NCBI RefSeq assembly: GCF_000018605.1
Contig: NC_010003.1
Span: forward strand, 782,501-846,500
Reading direction: 5' to 3'
Source of the DNA: Petrotoga mobilis SJ95
GTDB lineage: Bacteria; Thermotogota; Thermotogae; Petrotogales; Petrotogaceae
Length of the DNA: 64,000 bases
Positions 55,861-64,000 of this stretch are shown here, piece by piece. The number at the start of each line of letters is the position of its first letter. Position 1 is the first letter of the stretch. Both the position numbers and the translations under genes were made by a program. The notes below the pieces were generated by a model that saw only the letters and a list, made by a program, of their open reading frames with translations, did not search any database and was not told the origin of the DNA.

Positions 55861-57175
55861 AAGATATTTGATATCCATAACCGTCATTTTTTTGTAGTAA
55901 TGTAAGATATTTTGGATGTACATCACCAACACCATTTAATAAAAAGCTTGGCCTATGTCGTATTGCAATGCGTCCAATATGGATACCCATATTTTTTCCT
56001 TTTGGTATAACTGCCAACACTATATCGCCTGTTTTGTATCCCATATATGTTCGTTCTTTTGGACGATATTTTTTTGGGAATCCGTATTTATCTACAAAAC
56101 ACATTCTACGCATTCCATGACCCATTGCTTTGATCTCTAAAACTTGCATATCAGGTTCAATTTGAACGTTTTGACCACTTTCTCCAACACAAGCTGCATC
56201 TATCCAATGCTTTTTAGGATAGTTTTGTGTCTCACGATTGTACTTTGTTCGTCCTCCTGTTCCAACTTCAATAGGTAATTCTTCCTTACCTGCCGTGAGG
56301 CTGTTTCCTCGTAATTGATTGAATATATACCAACGTGTAGCATTGAGTGCTGCTGTATCTTTGAGTGGTCTCTTTGATTCTGATTTGATCTGTTTCAGCC
56401 TTTCTGGATTATTTGTTAAAAATTCTTCAATTGATTGATTACCTTTCTTCTGATTGCATTCGTGGCAAGCTAATGTAAGGTTACTTATCCTGTCACTTCC
56501 ACCTTTAGATTTAGGTACGATATGTTCTATTTCTAACGGTACATTCTCTTTACCACAATATACACATTTCCTACCCCATTTCTCAAGAAGGTACTCTTTT
56601 ATTTCGTATCCATACAACGTTCCTCGTTGATACTCTATTCCATTAATTTCTGGATCTTGTAGTTTTTGAGTATCAAAACGTACTAATTCCAATGAAATAC
56701 CTGTAATTGGTGAAAAGCGTCGAATACGTTTAATCCATGTGAGTATATTTTCTACACGGCTTATAAGACTAGGTGGTAACCAACCTTTTGAACGTTTTCT
56801 GTTGTCAAACCTTGCTATACGATACCTTATCTTTCGGTTTCTTCGTGAACGTCTTACACCTCTACGAGTATCTAATGCTTTTTTGATACTTTGACCTCTG
56901 TGATGAATCTCAGCACCCCAAATTACTTTCTTACCGTTCTTAAAATCGCCTACTAAAGTAACTCCAGTGATCTTACTTCCAGGATCGATCTTAACCTGTA
57001 TAGGTTGCGTGTCGCCGCCTTCACGATCTTTTAGAATAATTGTGAATGGATGGTATCGAAATACTGCTGCTTTACCTTTCTTCAATAACTCTCTTGCCCT
57101 AGCAGGATGACATGGCATAAGTGGTTGTTTGTTTTTATCTAATACAAAAACTCGTTGTACAGATTCCTTTTCCAT
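55859..57175 (-). CDS. iscB: IscB RNA-guided nuclease
   Basis: Nickase-pair nuclease of the lineage that gave rise to Cas9. The N-terminal PLMP domain reads VFVLDKNKQPLMPCHPARAR. RuvC-I has Asp64 (KIDPGSKITGV), an Arg-rich bridge helix spans 103-130, RuvC-II has Glu163 (ISLELVRFD), the HNH domain has CVYCGKENVPLEIEHIVPKS (His218) and HECNQKKGN, and RuvC-III has His323 and Asp326 (KHWIDAACVG). All catalytic residues are present. Length 438 residues. ATG 57175 follows AGAGGAAGG. Its stop codon overlaps the Shine-Dalgarno upstream of rpoD. Confidence 0.95.
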   Translation of the reverse strand: MEKESVQRVFVLDKNKQPLMPCHPARARELLKKGKAAVFRYHPFTIILKDREGGDTQPIQVKIDPGSKITGVTLVGDFKNGKKVIWGAEIHHRGQSIKKALDTRRGVRRSRRNRKIRYRIARFDNRKRSKGWLPPSLISRVENILTWIKRIRRFSPITGISLELVRFDTQKLQDPEINGIEYQRGTLYGYEIKEYLLEKWGRKCVYCGKENVPLEIEHIVPKSKGGSDRISNLTLACHECNQKKGNQSIEEFLTNNPERLKQIKSESKRPLKDTAALNATRWYIFNQLRGNSLTAGKEELPIEVGTGGRTKYNRETQNYPKKHWIDAACVGESGQNVQIEPDMQVLEIKAMGHGMRRMCFVDKYGFPKKYRPKERTYMGYKTGDIVLAVIPKGKNMGIHIGRIAIRHRPSFLLNGVGDVHPKYLTLLQKNDGYGYQIS

Positions 57176-57447
57176 GGAAGTTACCTTCCTCTCCCTTTCG
57201 GGTTAAAGTGAGCCTCGCCAATGTTATTCTGGCTTTTTACATTCAACACACTGGTTTCAACCCCGTATACCTGTTTAATGTTGAACGACAGGGCTTGGAA
57301 CTGGCTCCAGCATTCCAAGGTGTCATGACCAGAATAACGTAGTTCTTCAAATTTGCCGTGAGGCTGTCTTCGAACTTAGGCTGGTCAACTCCGAGGCTTC
57401 AAGCCTCCGTCTTTAGACGGGGGTAGTTGACAGGGAACGTTATTAGA
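57176..57447 (-). ncRNA. predicted IscB omega RNA with 5' guide
   Basis: The 256-nt stretch upstream of iscB up to the element end is noncoding and highly paired: CCGTC/GACGG, AGGCTTGAAGCCT, a CTTGGAA/TTCCAAG stem with inner CTGG/CCAG, GTTCAACA/TGTTGAAT, and a long-range GTTATTCTGG/CCAGAATAAC pairing. IscB omega RNAs lie upstream of iscB with the guide at the 5' end, outside the element. The predicted guide is the 16 nt at 57447-57432 (TCTAATAACGTTCCCT). Confidence 0.75.
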
Positions 57448-57497
57448 TCGCTTAATAAACAAATAAAATTCTAATTTTAAAGTGTGTAATATACTAT

Positions 57498-59237
57498 TCA
57501 ATTGACTATTTTTAATTTTGAATAAAGTTGTATGATTTGAGACGTAATATTCGTCTTTTCCGAAAGATCTTTTGTTTCATGAAGTTTTTTCTTCAACTCT
57601 TCTATTTGTTCATTTATTTTTGTTCTCCTAATACTTTCTTTTAAAGAAGAAAGAATCCTCTCAGGATTAAAAAAATATTCAATCTTCCAAACCTCTACTA
57701 TCAATTCACTTAGTTCTTTTGAAGAATTTTCAAGTAGAAACCCAATATCTGAACTTTGTGAGGTTAAAGTAAAAAATTCTTTGAGCAACTGACTAGAAAA
57801 ATCTTCCTCGCTGAAATAATTTTTGAGTATCTCTCTATAGTGAGGATATTTAATCCATAGGTATAAATAAGATTTCGCAATATCGTATCTTATATCCTTT
57901 TCTACGTAAAGAGTATCTTTCGTTTGAGAATTAGACTCATTTGAAGCAGAACTTACAGGTATTAGTGCAGAAGTTCTTTCTAGTATTTTTTGAATATACT
58001 CGGTACCTTTTCCCGTTTTTTTTGAAATATTTTCAATAAAACTTTGTAAATAACTTATTCTTCCAACATCTTCAAATTTTTTGTACCATCTTGACATCTC
58101 TTTTAAGTATTTCTCTAAAGCAAATTCATTACTTAAATCGTATTTTTCTGAATAATAATCAACGATGAACTCATGAAATTTGTAGGAGTTTTTTAATATT
58201 TCGGCGATGTATTTGTTATCGTGCTTCTTGGTTAGTTCGTCAGGATCTTTAGTAGGATACTTTGAAACTGCTATTTGGAAATCCTTAGCAAATAAAGCAT
58301 CTATGGTGGATAAAGTGGCTTTTTGACCAGATTCATCCATATCGTACATCGTAATTACTTTGTTAGTTGCTTTCAACAATTCAACGGCGTGATCTTTTGT
58401 AAAGGCAGAACCTAAAATACCCACAACATTTTTGAAATCTAATTTGTACATGGAAATTACATCAAAGTAGCCTTCAACCAGTATTACAAAATCATTTTCT
58501 TTTATGAATTTTTTGTTTTTATGATACCCGTAAAGTATTTTAGATTTTTTAAAAAACTTATTTTCAGGAGTATTCAGATACTTGGGTGCATTCGTGTCTT
58601 CTTCTATTTGCCTACCTGCAAAGCCAACTAGCTCTCCATCATTGTTTCTTATTGGGATAATTAAACGATTATAAAAAAACTCTTTTTCTCCATTGATCAA
58701 CAAACCAGTATTTTTTGCAATGTCTTTATCAAAAAGATTCTCTTCGATCACTTTTTGAATTTCTGAGCCCGTGGCAAACCCTAATTCAAATTCTTCTACT
58801 AACTCTCTAGTTATCTCTCTCTTTTTCAAATACTGCCAAACTTTATGATTAGAAGAGAGGTTGAGAAGATTATAGTTATAAAGTTTGGAAACTTCTTCAT
58901 TAAAAATTATCTCCACAGGTTTTTCTTTTTGAGTTATATCTAATTCAATTCCCGCATAAGTAGCTATTTTTTTTAAGGCATCCAAAAAACTAATTTGTTC
59001 ATACTTTTCCAAAAAAGTGATCACATCACCATGAGCTCCACATCCAAAGCAATGGAAGGTTTGGGTTTCAGGAAATATATAAAAAGATGGGGTATCTTCT
59101 GCATGAAAGGGGCATAAAGCTGTGTAATTTTTTCCCCTTTTAGAAAGAGACAAATAAGAATTGACGAAATCAACTATATCAACTTTATTTTTAATTTCGT
59201 CAATTACTTTTTTCAGACTATCATAATTTCTGCTCAT
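57498..59237 (-). CDS. dnaG: DNA primase
   Basis: Synthesises RNA primers for replication. The N-terminal zinc finger is CPFHAEDTPSFYIFPETQTF with HCFGCGAHGD (near 38-65). The TOPRIM domain has VILVEGYFDVISMYKLDFKN (Glu near 262) and TMYDMDESGQKA (Asp pair near 305). The C-terminal helicase-binding region follows. Length 579 residues from ATG 59237, 12 nt after AAGGA; a GTG at 59246 is too close to that site. It would normally be followed by rpoD, but the IscB element lies between. Confidence 0.95.
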   Translation of the reverse strand: MSRNYDSLKKVIDEIKNKVDIVDFVNSYLSLSKRGKNYTALCPFHAEDTPSFYIFPETQTFHCFGCGAHGDVITFLEKYEQISFLDALKKIATYAGIELDITQKEKPVEIIFNEEVSKLYNYNLLNLSSNHKVWQYLKKREITRELVEEFELGFATGSEIQKVIEENLFDKDIAKNTGLLINGEKEFFYNRLIIPIRNNDGELVGFAGRQIEEDTNAPKYLNTPENKFFKKSKILYGYHKNKKFIKENDFVILVEGYFDVISMYKLDFKNVVGILGSAFTKDHAVELLKATNKVITMYDMDESGQKATLSTIDALFAKDFQIAVSKYPTKDPDELTKKHDNKYIAEILKNSYKFHEFIVDYYSEKYDLSNEFALEKYLKEMSRWYKKFEDVGRISYLQSFIENISKKTGKGTEYIQKILERTSALIPVSSASNESNSQTKDTLYVEKDIRYDIAKSYLYLWIKYPHYREILKNYFSEEDFSSQLLKEFFTLTSQSSDIGFLLENSSKELSELIVEVWKIEYFFNPERILSSLKESIRRTKINEQIEELKKKLHETKDLSEKTNITSQIIQLYSKLKIVN

Positions 59238-59281
59238 AAACTTCACTATTCCTTAAAAATACGAAACAGATAAAACAGTAC

Positions 59282-59689
59282 TCATCTTTTTGAAAATTGA
59301 GCTCTTTTTCTAGCTTTTCTCAAACCATATTTCTTTCTTTCTACTTCTCTTGGATCTCTAGTTAAGAGACCTTCTTTCTTCAAAATAGGTCTGAAGGATT
59401 CATCGTAGGAAAGTAAAGCCCTGGCAATTCCAAGTCTAATGGCACCAGCTTGGCCACTCAATCCTCCACCATTAACCCTTATAACTAAATCAAATTGTCC
59501 ATTTGTAGATGTGACGGTGAGTGGTTTTAAAGCTTCTATTTCCCATACCTCGTTACCTCTTAAATATTCTACCAAACTTTTGTATTCTTTTCCATTTATT
59601 TTTATCTTACCGTTGCCTGGCCTTAAATGTACCCTTGCCACGGCTGTTTTTCTTCTCCCGGTACCGTAATATTCGATAAGTTCTGCCAT
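59282..59689 (-). CDS. rpsI: ribosomal protein S9
   Basis: 30S protein whose C-terminal tail reaches the P-site t[23 protein letters not shown] begins it, and [20 protein letters not shown] and the basic tail [17 protein letters not shown] are conserved. Length 135 residues (130 is usual). It lies 15 bp after rplM. Confidence 0.97.
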   Translation of the reverse strand: MAELIEYYGTGRRKTAVARVHLRPGNGKIKINGKEYKSLVEYLRGNEVWEIEALKPLTVTSTNGQFDLVIRVNGGGLSGQAGAIRLGIARALLSYDESFRPILKKEGLLTRDPREVERKKYGLRKARKRAQFSKR

Positions 59690-59704
59690 TCGAATACCTC
59701 CTGA

Positions 59705-60160
59705 TTAAATATTTTCTATTTTTATCTCTTTTGGATTCTGAGCTTGGTGTGGATGATCAGGACCAACATATACCTTTAGTTTCTTCATCATATGCTTGGC
59801 TAAAATAGTTTTGGGCATCATACCTTTTACAGCTAGCTGAATTATCCTTTCAGGGTGCTTACTTTGCATCTGTTCAAAAGAGATTTCCTTGAGCCCTCCA
59901 GGATAACCACTGTATCTTCTGTATATTTTGTTTTCTTTTTTGTCCTTCGAAAGTTTTATTTTTTCCGCATTCACTACAACAACAAAATCTCCACTATCTA
60001 TATATGGAGTATAGGTCGGTTTGTGTTTCCCCTGTAGTATTTTTGCAATCCTCGATGCTAGTCTTCCTAGTGTGTAGTCTTTTGCATCGATCAAGAACCA
60101 TTCTCTTTTTATGTCTTCTTTCTTAGCGGTATATGAAGGCTGCACTAATTTAGAATTCAT
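59705..60160 (-). CDS. rplM: ribosomal protein L13
   Basis: Early-assembling large-subunit protein. [20 protein letters not shown] and [20 protein letters not shown] and [20 protein letters not shown] are conserved. Length 151 residues. The start is ATG 60160 behind GAGGAGG at 8 nt; upstream in-frame codons belong to the ribU gene. Confidence 0.96.
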   Translation of the reverse strand: MNSKLVQPSYTAKKEDIKREWFLIDAKDYTLGRLASRIAKILQGKHKPTYTPYIDSGDFVVVVNAEKIKLSKDKKENKIYRRYSGYPGGLKEISFEQMQSKHPERIIQLAVKGMMPKTILAKHMMKKLKVYVGPDHPHQAQNPKEIKIENI

Positions 60161-60173
60161 TTCAAAAACCTCC

Positions 60174-60734
60174 TCATTCTTCTGATTTTGTTTGAGCAAA
60201 ACTAGTTATTTTAGTTTTTTTCAATAAAAAATGTGAAATAGACGAATCCACAAAAAACTTAATGAAATTAAACAATAGAACTAGTAAAAAAAACAATTGC
60301 AAACTTATGCCTATGTTGCTAACGAATTGTGATGTTGGTTGATTAGTATAAACTGGTATCGCTACAAAATAATTCAACCCGTACGCTACAACCCCCGTCA
60401 GTAAAGAAGAAATTACGTAATTGATCCAGTTGTTCAACTTAACAAAATTTTTTAATAGATACAACGTCGTTATAAAAGCGGTTCCAGCTATAAAATTCAT
60501 CAATATGCCGATTAAACCACCATCACCAGCTCTAAAAATAAATAAAAAGCTTTTTATTACAAGGGTGAAAAAACCCGGGAAAAAACCATAGCCCATTGTA
60601 ACCAAAATAATCAAACTGTCACTGGGATCGAATTTTAGAAACGGCAACAAAGGTATTATTGGAAATTCTATAAAAGTTAAAAGAAATGAAAGTGCCCCAA
60701 AAATCCCGACAATTGCTACTCTTCTACCATGCAT
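60174..60734 (-). CDS. ribU: RibU-like ECF transporter S component (riboflavin)
   Basis: Substrate-binding membrane subunit of an energy-coupling-factor transporter, 186 residues with about six helices. The loop [20 protein letters not shown] followed by [17 protein letters not shown] is close to the RibU pattern, and Thermotoga carries its RibU gene in this same L27-L13-S9 locus. The EcfA/EcfT components are not in the window. No FMN riboswitch is visible upstream. ATG 60734 follows AAAGGA. Confidence 0.75.
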   Translation of the reverse strand: MHGRRVAIVGIFGALSFLLTFIEFPIIPLLPFLKFDPSDSLIILVTMGYGFFPGFFTLVIKSFLFIFRAGDGGLIGILMNFIAGTAFITTLYLLKNFVKLNNWINYVISSLLTGVVAYGLNYFVAIPVYTNQPTSQFVSNIGISLQLFFLLVLLFNFIKFFVDSSISHFLLKKTKITSFAQTKSEE

Positions 60735-60741
60735 AAACGAA

Positions 60742-61011
60742 TCAGTCCTTTAGGGCATAAACATCTACAAACTTCCTGTTGTTTTTTGTTTTAAACTTAA
60801 CGACACCGTCTATTTTAGCAAATATGGTGAAGTCTCTCCCTATTCCAACGTTTTCCCCAGGATGAATTTTAGTGCCTCTTTGCCTAACAATTATGGTACC
60901 GGCTCTAATTTTTTTCCCGTCAGAAGCCTTCACTCCAAGATACTTGGGGTTGCTATCTTTTTTATTTACATCAGAACTTTTTTTGGCAAAAAGTTGTAAA
61001 TCTATTTTCAT
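60742..61011 (-). CDS. rpmA: ribosomal protein L27 with cleavable N-terminal extension
   Basis: Large-subunit protein whose N-terminus reaches the peptidyl-transferase centre. The protein begins [24 protein letters not shown] followed by Ala-Lys-Lys matches the site cut by the Prp protease in Firmicutes, which exposes the mature N-terminus. [20 protein letters not shown] and [20 protein letters not shown] follow. Length 89 residues. The start is ATG 61011 with GGAGG upstream, 4 bp after the prp gene. Confidence 0.96.
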   Translation of the reverse strand: MKIDLQLFAKKSSDVNKKDSNPKYLGVKASDGKKIRAGTIIVRQRGTKIHPGENVGIGRDFTIFAKIDGVVKFKTKNNRKFVDVYALKD

Positions 61012-61015
61012 AATC

Positions 61016-61312
61016 TTATCTAACCTCCACTTTAAGATTTCTTGGGTAATCTTTAGATATGGCAACCAAACTTTTTAGCAAGTAATCTAATAACAAATTG
61101 GAGAGGTGAGTTTCTTGCTTGAGCGAAATCTTTAAATAACCCTCTCTTTTCTCAATATGACCTAAACTTTCATTTTTTAGAATTTCAGCAACAAATTGAG
61201 TTAAAACACTGACAGCGCTGCAAACTATATCATTGCCAAAAGAAGAAAATTCGGCATGTCCAAAAATTTCTACACTGGGTCTTTCAGAATTGTTATAAAT
61301 TGCCGTAATCAT
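61016..61312 (-). CDS. prp: ribosomal-processing cysteine protease Prp (YsxB family)
   Basis: Small cysteine protease that trims the L27 N-terminus. The catalytic His and Cys are in [20 protein letters not shown] (residues about 18-37), the family signature. Length 98 residues. It lies between rplU and rpmA, the conserved location, with gaps of 5 and 4 bp. The matching LQLF cleavage motif in the adjacent L27 supports the function. Confidence 0.92.
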   Translation of the reverse strand: MITAIYNNSERPSVEIFGHAEFSSFGNDIVCSAVSVLTQFVAEILKNESLGHIEKREGYLKISLKQETHLSNLLLDYLLKSLVAISKDYPRNLKVEVR

Positions 61313-61317
61313 TCGCG

Positions 61318-61632
61318 TTATCCTTCAATTTCTTTTATTTTTAGAGCAGTATACTCTTGTCTATGACCTTTTTCTCTTCTATAATTTTTTCTTCCTTCAA
61401 ATTTGATTATTTTTACCTTCCTATCTTTTCCATGCTCTACAACTTCGGTAATCACTTTTGCTCCCTCAACATAAGGTTTCCCAGCTTTCTTTTCTTCTTC
61501 TTTACTTAGATAAATAACTTTGTCTAATACTACCTCGTTACCTGGATCCACATCTTTTACTTTTTCAGTGTAAATCACTTGATCTTTTTCTACCTTGTAT
61601 TGTTTACCATTAAAATAAACTATAGCGTACAC
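61318..61632 (-). CDS. rplU: ribosomal protein L21
   Basis: Large-subunit protein. [20 protein letters not shown] begins it and [20 protein letters not shown] is the C-terminal signature. Length 104 residues. The start is GTG 61632 behind GGAGGTG. A possible extended -10 (TGG-TAAAAT near 61680) lies upstream in the 118-bp gap after the PBP gene. Confidence 0.96.
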
Positions 61633-61750
61633 TTTTGCACCTCCGATCTCTCAAAATTTTCTAAAATCCATTTGCCTATTTTACCATCTAAATAAACGGG
61701 TAGTATTAATTAATTGTTAATTTTAAAAAAATAAAACTAGACATTTTTTA

Positions 61751-63826
61751 CTATAAAAACTTTTCGATCACTTTAGCTTGATCAGGATAAATATATTTTA
61801 TTTGATTATAAATCTCCCGTAATTGTGCTTGTACACCTTTATCAATATTGATGCTGTTCAAGTAACTTTCCAAATCGTAACCGTTTTGAATGAAGGAAAA
61901 TGGTTCTTGAAAGAAATCCGTCAGATTCTCTTTTTTCCATTGCTCGATTTCTTTCGCCACATCAGGATAAAGATATTGAATTTCTCTCAAGGCTTCATTT
62001 ATCTTTTTTTCAAGTTCTTTAAACGGATAATCTAACTTGACCGAATTTAAATATCCCACAATGTTTCCTCCTGTGGAAACGAAATCAATAGGGCTTTCAA
62101 AAAAAGAAACATTTTCTTGTATACTTTTTAAACTCAGATAAACATAAACCTCTTCGCTTTGACCATAATAAAGTAAAGAAGTGGCTATCTCTCTTGCCAA
62201 GGGGACAGCAGTGTAAGAAGATAAAAGATCTTCCCCTTTAACCATACTGGTTAACACCTCGCTACCTGTGTATCCAACAAACCAAGCTGATAAATCAGAA
62301 GTTCCCGTTTTACCATGTAAATCCAAATCTAAGACGTTTGCTCTTTGCCCTGTCCCTTCCAGCACGACTTTTCTCATCAAAGTATTCATTGTGGCATATG
62401 AATCATTGGAAAGACCTTCAATTTTTCTTTCAACATTTGGATATCTTTTATATATTAAATTCCCTTTCTTATCGTAAACTTCTGAAATTATGTAAGTCGA
62501 GGGAATAATACCGTAATTTGGGAAGATTGAATAAGCTTTTGTGAACTCGTATGGACTTGTCTCTAAAGTTCCCAACGCTAAAGTTAAATCATTCGGATAT
62601 TTACCTTGAACTCCTACTACATTTGAAAGAAAATTTTTAATAGTTTCTATAGACCTTTGAGGAGATATATCTATATGAGAAGCGAGGTAGATCGATGGAA
62701 TGTTTATAGAATCGACTAACGCTTCTTCTAAAGTGACCGTTCCTCTATATGTTTTATCAAAGTTTTCTGGAGCCCAATCACCAAATTTCATAGGCTGATC
62801 GGGAAGTGTTGTATTTTTATCATAACCATTTTCCAAAGCCAAAAGATAATAAAATGGTTTAATAGCAGAACCAACCTGTTGTTGGGAATAGAAAACATCG
62901 TATTCCCCACCCCAAAAACTTAATATCTCACCTGTTTTGTTGTTGATAACAATTGCAGACGTTGATGAGTCTACAGTAACAGTATCAAATAGATTCTTAT
63001 TAAAGGTGGTTTTTATAGTATAACCACCACCTTTTAAACCTATATCTTCTTCCTCTGCTTTTATTCTATAAATTAAATTTAAATACCTTTCATCGTAGGT
63101 CTGAGGGTAAAAAACCATCTTTTCTATTTTTTCCTTAATGACCTCTTTTTCTTCTATTACGAAATTATTAGGCAAGGAATTTAAAACTATCATCCCCTGA
63201 TTTTTAGCTCTTTCTGGGTATTTATAGGGATTGTAAACTTCTGGTCCGTTTATGATCCCTATTAAAACTAGCATCTCTTCATAACTTAAATTTTGTAGCT
63301 CTTTTCCGTAATATCTTTCTGCTGCAGCCCCAAATCCTGAAATGTCGTTCCCCAAATAAATACTGTTCATATAAGCTTCCAAAATTTCTTCTTTAGTATA
63401 AGACCGTTCCAGAAAAAAAGCAAGCATAATATCCATTATTTTTCTCTTAATAGTTCTTTCATTTGTGAGATAAACAGTTTTGGCAAGCTGTTGAGTCAGG
63501 GTGCTCCCACCTTGGACTATAGAAAAGTTCTTTATGTTTGTTAATGCTGCTCTGGTTAAAGACTTAACATTGATTCCATTATGTTCGTAAAACTCCCTAT
63601 CTTCCGTCCACAAAAGGAAGTATATTAATTCTGGAGGCATCTCGTCTAACTTAACATACTTGTATTTTGTAGAAAGTATTTGTTCTCCATTATCGAATAG
63701 ATAAGTGTTGTACTTTGGATCAACAAGAAAAATAGATGTAGAATCGTTGTAATAATCGTATACATAGAAGAATAAAGCTAAAAAAATTACCATTCCGGTA
63801 AAAAAGCCTATAATGAAACTCTTTAT
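61751..63826 (-). CDS. class A penicillin-binding protein, apparent AUA start
   Basis: Bifunctional peptidoglycan synthase. A transmembrane anchor (KSFIIGFFTGMVIFLALFF) is followed by the GT51 domain (TEDREFYEHNGINVKSLTRA, near 73, and IVQGGSTLTQQLAKTVYL, near 99) and the transpeptidase with SAIKPF (SxxK, near 321), SIN (near 371) and KTGTSD (near 510). The last 110 residues hold two similar helical units (each YLNS...YP...). The best start is AUA 63826, 7 nt after GGAGGTG; upstream in-frame codons lie in repeat DNA without a ribosome-binding site. About 691 residues. Confidence 0.9.
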   Translation of the reverse strand: MKSFIIGFFTGMVIFLALFFYVYDYYNDSTSIFLVDPKYNTYLFDNGEQILSTKYKYVKLDEMPPELIYFLLWTEDREFYEHNGINVKSLTRAALTNIKNFSIVQGGSTLTQQLAKTVYLTNERTIKRKIMDIMLAFFLERSYTKEEILEAYMNSIYLGNDISGFGAAAERYYGKELQNLSYEEMLVLIGIINGPEVYNPYKYPERAKNQGMIVLNSLPNNFVIEEKEVIKEKIEKMVFYPQTYDERYLNLIYRIKAEEEDIGLKGGGYTIKTTFNKNLFDTVTVDSSTSAIVINNKTGEILSFWGGEYDVFYSQQQVGSAIKPFYYLLALENGYDKNTTLPDQPMKFGDWAPENFDKTYRGTVTLEEALVDSINIPSIYLASHIDISPQRSIETIKNFLSNVVGVQGKYPNDLTLALGTLETSPYEFTKAYSIFPNYGIIPSTYIISEVYDKKGNLIYKRYPNVERKIEGLSNDSYATMNTLMRKVVLEGTGQRANVLDLDLHGKTGTSDLSAWFVGYTGSEVLTSMVKGEDLLSSYTAVPLAREIATSLLYYGQSEEVYVYLSLKSIQENVSFFESPIDFVSTGGNIVGYLNSVKLDYPFKELEKKINEALREIQYLYPDVAKEIEQWKKENLTDFFQEPFSFIQNGYDLESYLNSINIDKGVQAQLREIYNQIKYIYPDQAKVIEKFL

Positions 63827-63841
63827 AAAAAAACACCTCCA

Positions 63842-63985
63842 CTTGTTTGCAGCCTTATGCAAAAAGTTTTTTGCTGCTTTATGCAAAATGGTTCTTTATA
63901 ATGCCTTAGAACTAACTTCCAAATTCTCATTTGCGAAGCAAATGATGTACGGGGACCTTAAGGGGGTCACCCCTTAACGTTTAAG
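63842..63985 (-). repeat. palindromic dispersed repeat, second family (inverted)
   Basis: Contains GCAAAATGGTTCTTTATAAT, the palindrome CATTTGCGAAGCAAATG (63929-63945) and AAGGGGGTCACCCCTTAACG. Its reverse complement matches 35252-35395 over about 75 nt with few changes. Two near-repeats, TGCAGCCTTATGCAAAA and TGCTGCTTTATGCAAAA, lie next to the PBP ribosome-binding site. No gene is seen to the right edge. Confidence 0.75.
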
Positions 63986-64000
63986 GATATCATACCATAT

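Larger units (their letters stand above)
55797..57431 (-). mobile_element. IscB (IS200/IS605-like) element between dnaG and rpoD
   Basis: The end at 57431 is marked by the hairpin CCGTCTTTAGACGG (57407-57420) and GTAGTTGAC, the same architecture as the TnpB element's end at 28478. The other end is marked by CTCACCACTTTAATGGTGAG (55815-55834); by analogy with the TnpB element (18 nt from boundary to hairpin) it would lie at about 55797, flush with the rpoD start codon. That boundary is an inference. No TnpA gene is present. Confidence 0.6.

Noticed and set aside
63827..63886. N-terminal extension of the PBP from a TTG at 63886
   Set aside because: These codons lie in dispersed-repeat DNA, have no Shine-Dalgarno, and the true Shine-Dalgarno lies downstream of them.

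Overview
The window is a low-GC bacterial chromosome segment that looks like Thermotogae, most probably the Petrotogaceae (a Petrotoga/Defluviitoga-type organism). This assignment rests on content read from the sequence: a fused str-S10-spc-alpha ribosomal cluster, a compact DnaE polymerase of about 800 residues, a MetA with the acetyl-CoA-type residue, an F-type ATPase with a Na+-type c subunit, a fervidolysin-like lipoprotein protease, and a RibU gene inside the L21-L27-L13-S9 locus. No database search was possible, so the genus is an inference.

Layout. 1-1.5 kb: a thioredoxin-like gene and an ArsP-type permease (minus strand) behind a perfect consensus promoter covered by a 48-bp palindrome. 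1.7-5.3 kb: acetate kinase, then metY-metA for methionine synthesis. 5.6-11.6 kb: a plus-strand operon lspA-rluD-dnaE-glycosyltransferase-flippase. 11.6-15.5 kb: a GlpX-like protein, an M18 aminopeptidase and two unrecognised proteins. 15.6-22.6 kb: the full ATP synthase operon (atpZ-I-B-E-F-H-A-G-D-C). 22.9-26.7 kb: a PrcB-domain protein, a subtilisin lipoprotein and an FN3-like lipoprotein. 27.0-28.5 kb: a TnpB (IS200/IS605-type) element with its predicted omega RNA. 28.5-31.5 kb: methylthioadenosine/S-adenosylhomocysteine deaminase, a small exported protein, a radical SAM protein, and RNase P RNA starting directly after that stop codon. 31.5-52.2 kb: 34 minus-strand genes for ribosomal proteins, EF-Tu, EF-G, SecY, Adk, Map, IF-1 and RpoA. 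52.4-63.8 kb: class A PBP, rplU-prp-rpmA, ribU, rplM-rpsI, dnaG, an IscB element, rpoD and a UvrD-type helicase, all on the minus strand.

The genes are mainly core growth machinery: translation, transcription, replication priming, energy conversion and envelope synthesis. Accessory DNA has entered at a few points. Two RNA-guided-nuclease elements (TnpB and IscB, both with intact catalytic residues and no TnpA in the window) sit directly beside host genes; the IscB element splits the dnaG-rpoD pair. Two families of GC-rich or palindromic dispersed repeats lie between genes, several of them inside the ribosomal operon.

The most unusual signals are regulatory. In rpsL, rpoA and rpoD a strong Shine-Dalgarno sequence is separated from the start codon by a complete stem-loop, with only 5-8 nt between the stem and the start. 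Two genes (atpC and the PBP gene) seem to start at AUA behind a Shine-Dalgarno sequence. A GlpX homologue has lost most of the usual metal ligands, and the helicase N-terminus is a 24-bp coding minisatellite.
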